Shown here one piece after another: positions 63,935 to 64,000 of a DNA stretch of 64,000 bases; positions within the stretch are counted from its first letter, which is position 1; every line of letters starts with the position of its first letter. The DNA is from Pseudomonas oryzihabitans (GTDB lineage: Bacteria > Pseudomonadota > Gammaproteobacteria > Pseudomonadales > Pseudomonadaceae). The notes under the pieces were generated by a model. It did no database searches and was not told the DNA's origin. It saw only the letters and a program-made list of their open reading frames with translations. Made by a program: the position numbers and the translations under genes. The stretch lies in NCBI RefSeq assembly GCF_007665395.1, contig NZ_VDND01000001.1:558001-622000 (forward strand), read 5' to 3'.

Positions 63935-64000
63935 CGGCAGGACTGCGCTCTCCTCACCAGCGATCCACCGCGGGCATGCGCCGCGAGCCGTTCGAGAAGC

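Overview
The window looks like chromosomal DNA of a metabolically versatile Pseudomonas. GC is roughly two thirds by eye. The gene content fits: malonate decarboxylase with MadLM, acetoin catabolism under an AcoR-type sigma-54 activator, D-glucarate catabolism, an OprD-family porin, a Cyo-type quinol oxidase and several LysR regulators. A P. oryzihabitans/P. psychrotolerans-like species is plausible, but that is recall and was not tested. I saw no tRNA, rRNA, CRISPR array, phage gene or intact insertion sequence.

Layout. 1-3.8 kb: D-glucarate module (LacI-type regulator cut by the window edge, twin operators, MFS transporter, glucarate dehydratase). 3.9-4.7 kb: a secreted YfdX-like protein. 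4.7-13.5 kb: malonate operon mdcABCDEGH-madLM with convergent mdcR. 13.6-17.6 kb: a LysR regulator divergent from a CitMHS transporter, an AtuA-family protein and a small AtuA-associated protein, function unknown. 17.6-19.5 kb: small unknown genes and a broken short-chain dehydrogenase. 19.6-27.2 kb: acetoin/2,3-butanediol module (acoR; acoXABC; butanediol dehydrogenase) with a readable sigma-54 promoter and a palindromic upstream site. 27.2-30.4 kb: a glutathione S-transferase, a methyltransferase and a heme-oxygenase-like iron enzyme. 30.7-40.3 kb: chemoreceptor, two large hybrid histidine kinases and an APC permease. 40.3-43.6 kb: outer-membrane protein, LuxR-type regulator and HSL-family esterase. 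43.6-44.8 kb: D,D-carboxypeptidase.

44.9-54.2 kb is the most interesting block. It holds a two-component system, a ModA-like periplasmic protein whose size and context fit aconitate isomerase, an OprD porin, a CitMHS transporter, a DctA-type transporter, a PrpF/4-oxalomesaconate-tautomerase-family isomerase and a LysR regulator. I read it as a trans-aconitate (or related unsaturated tricarboxylate) uptake and isomerisation locus. 54.3-58.2 kb: cyoABCD without cyoE. 58.4-60.1 kb: sorbosone-dehydrogenase-like lipoprotein and a DUF2231-like membrane protein. 60.4-63.9 kb: MFS transporter, secreted M20 peptidase and a glyoxalase-like protein.

Repetitive DNA is notable. A near-perfect inverted repeat lies inside the 5' end of mdcG and must be translated. 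Three 108-bp tandem repeats with internal hairpins separate mdcH from madL. Two diverged ~150-bp palindromic elements of one family lie between convergent gene pairs, and their ends supply stop codons.
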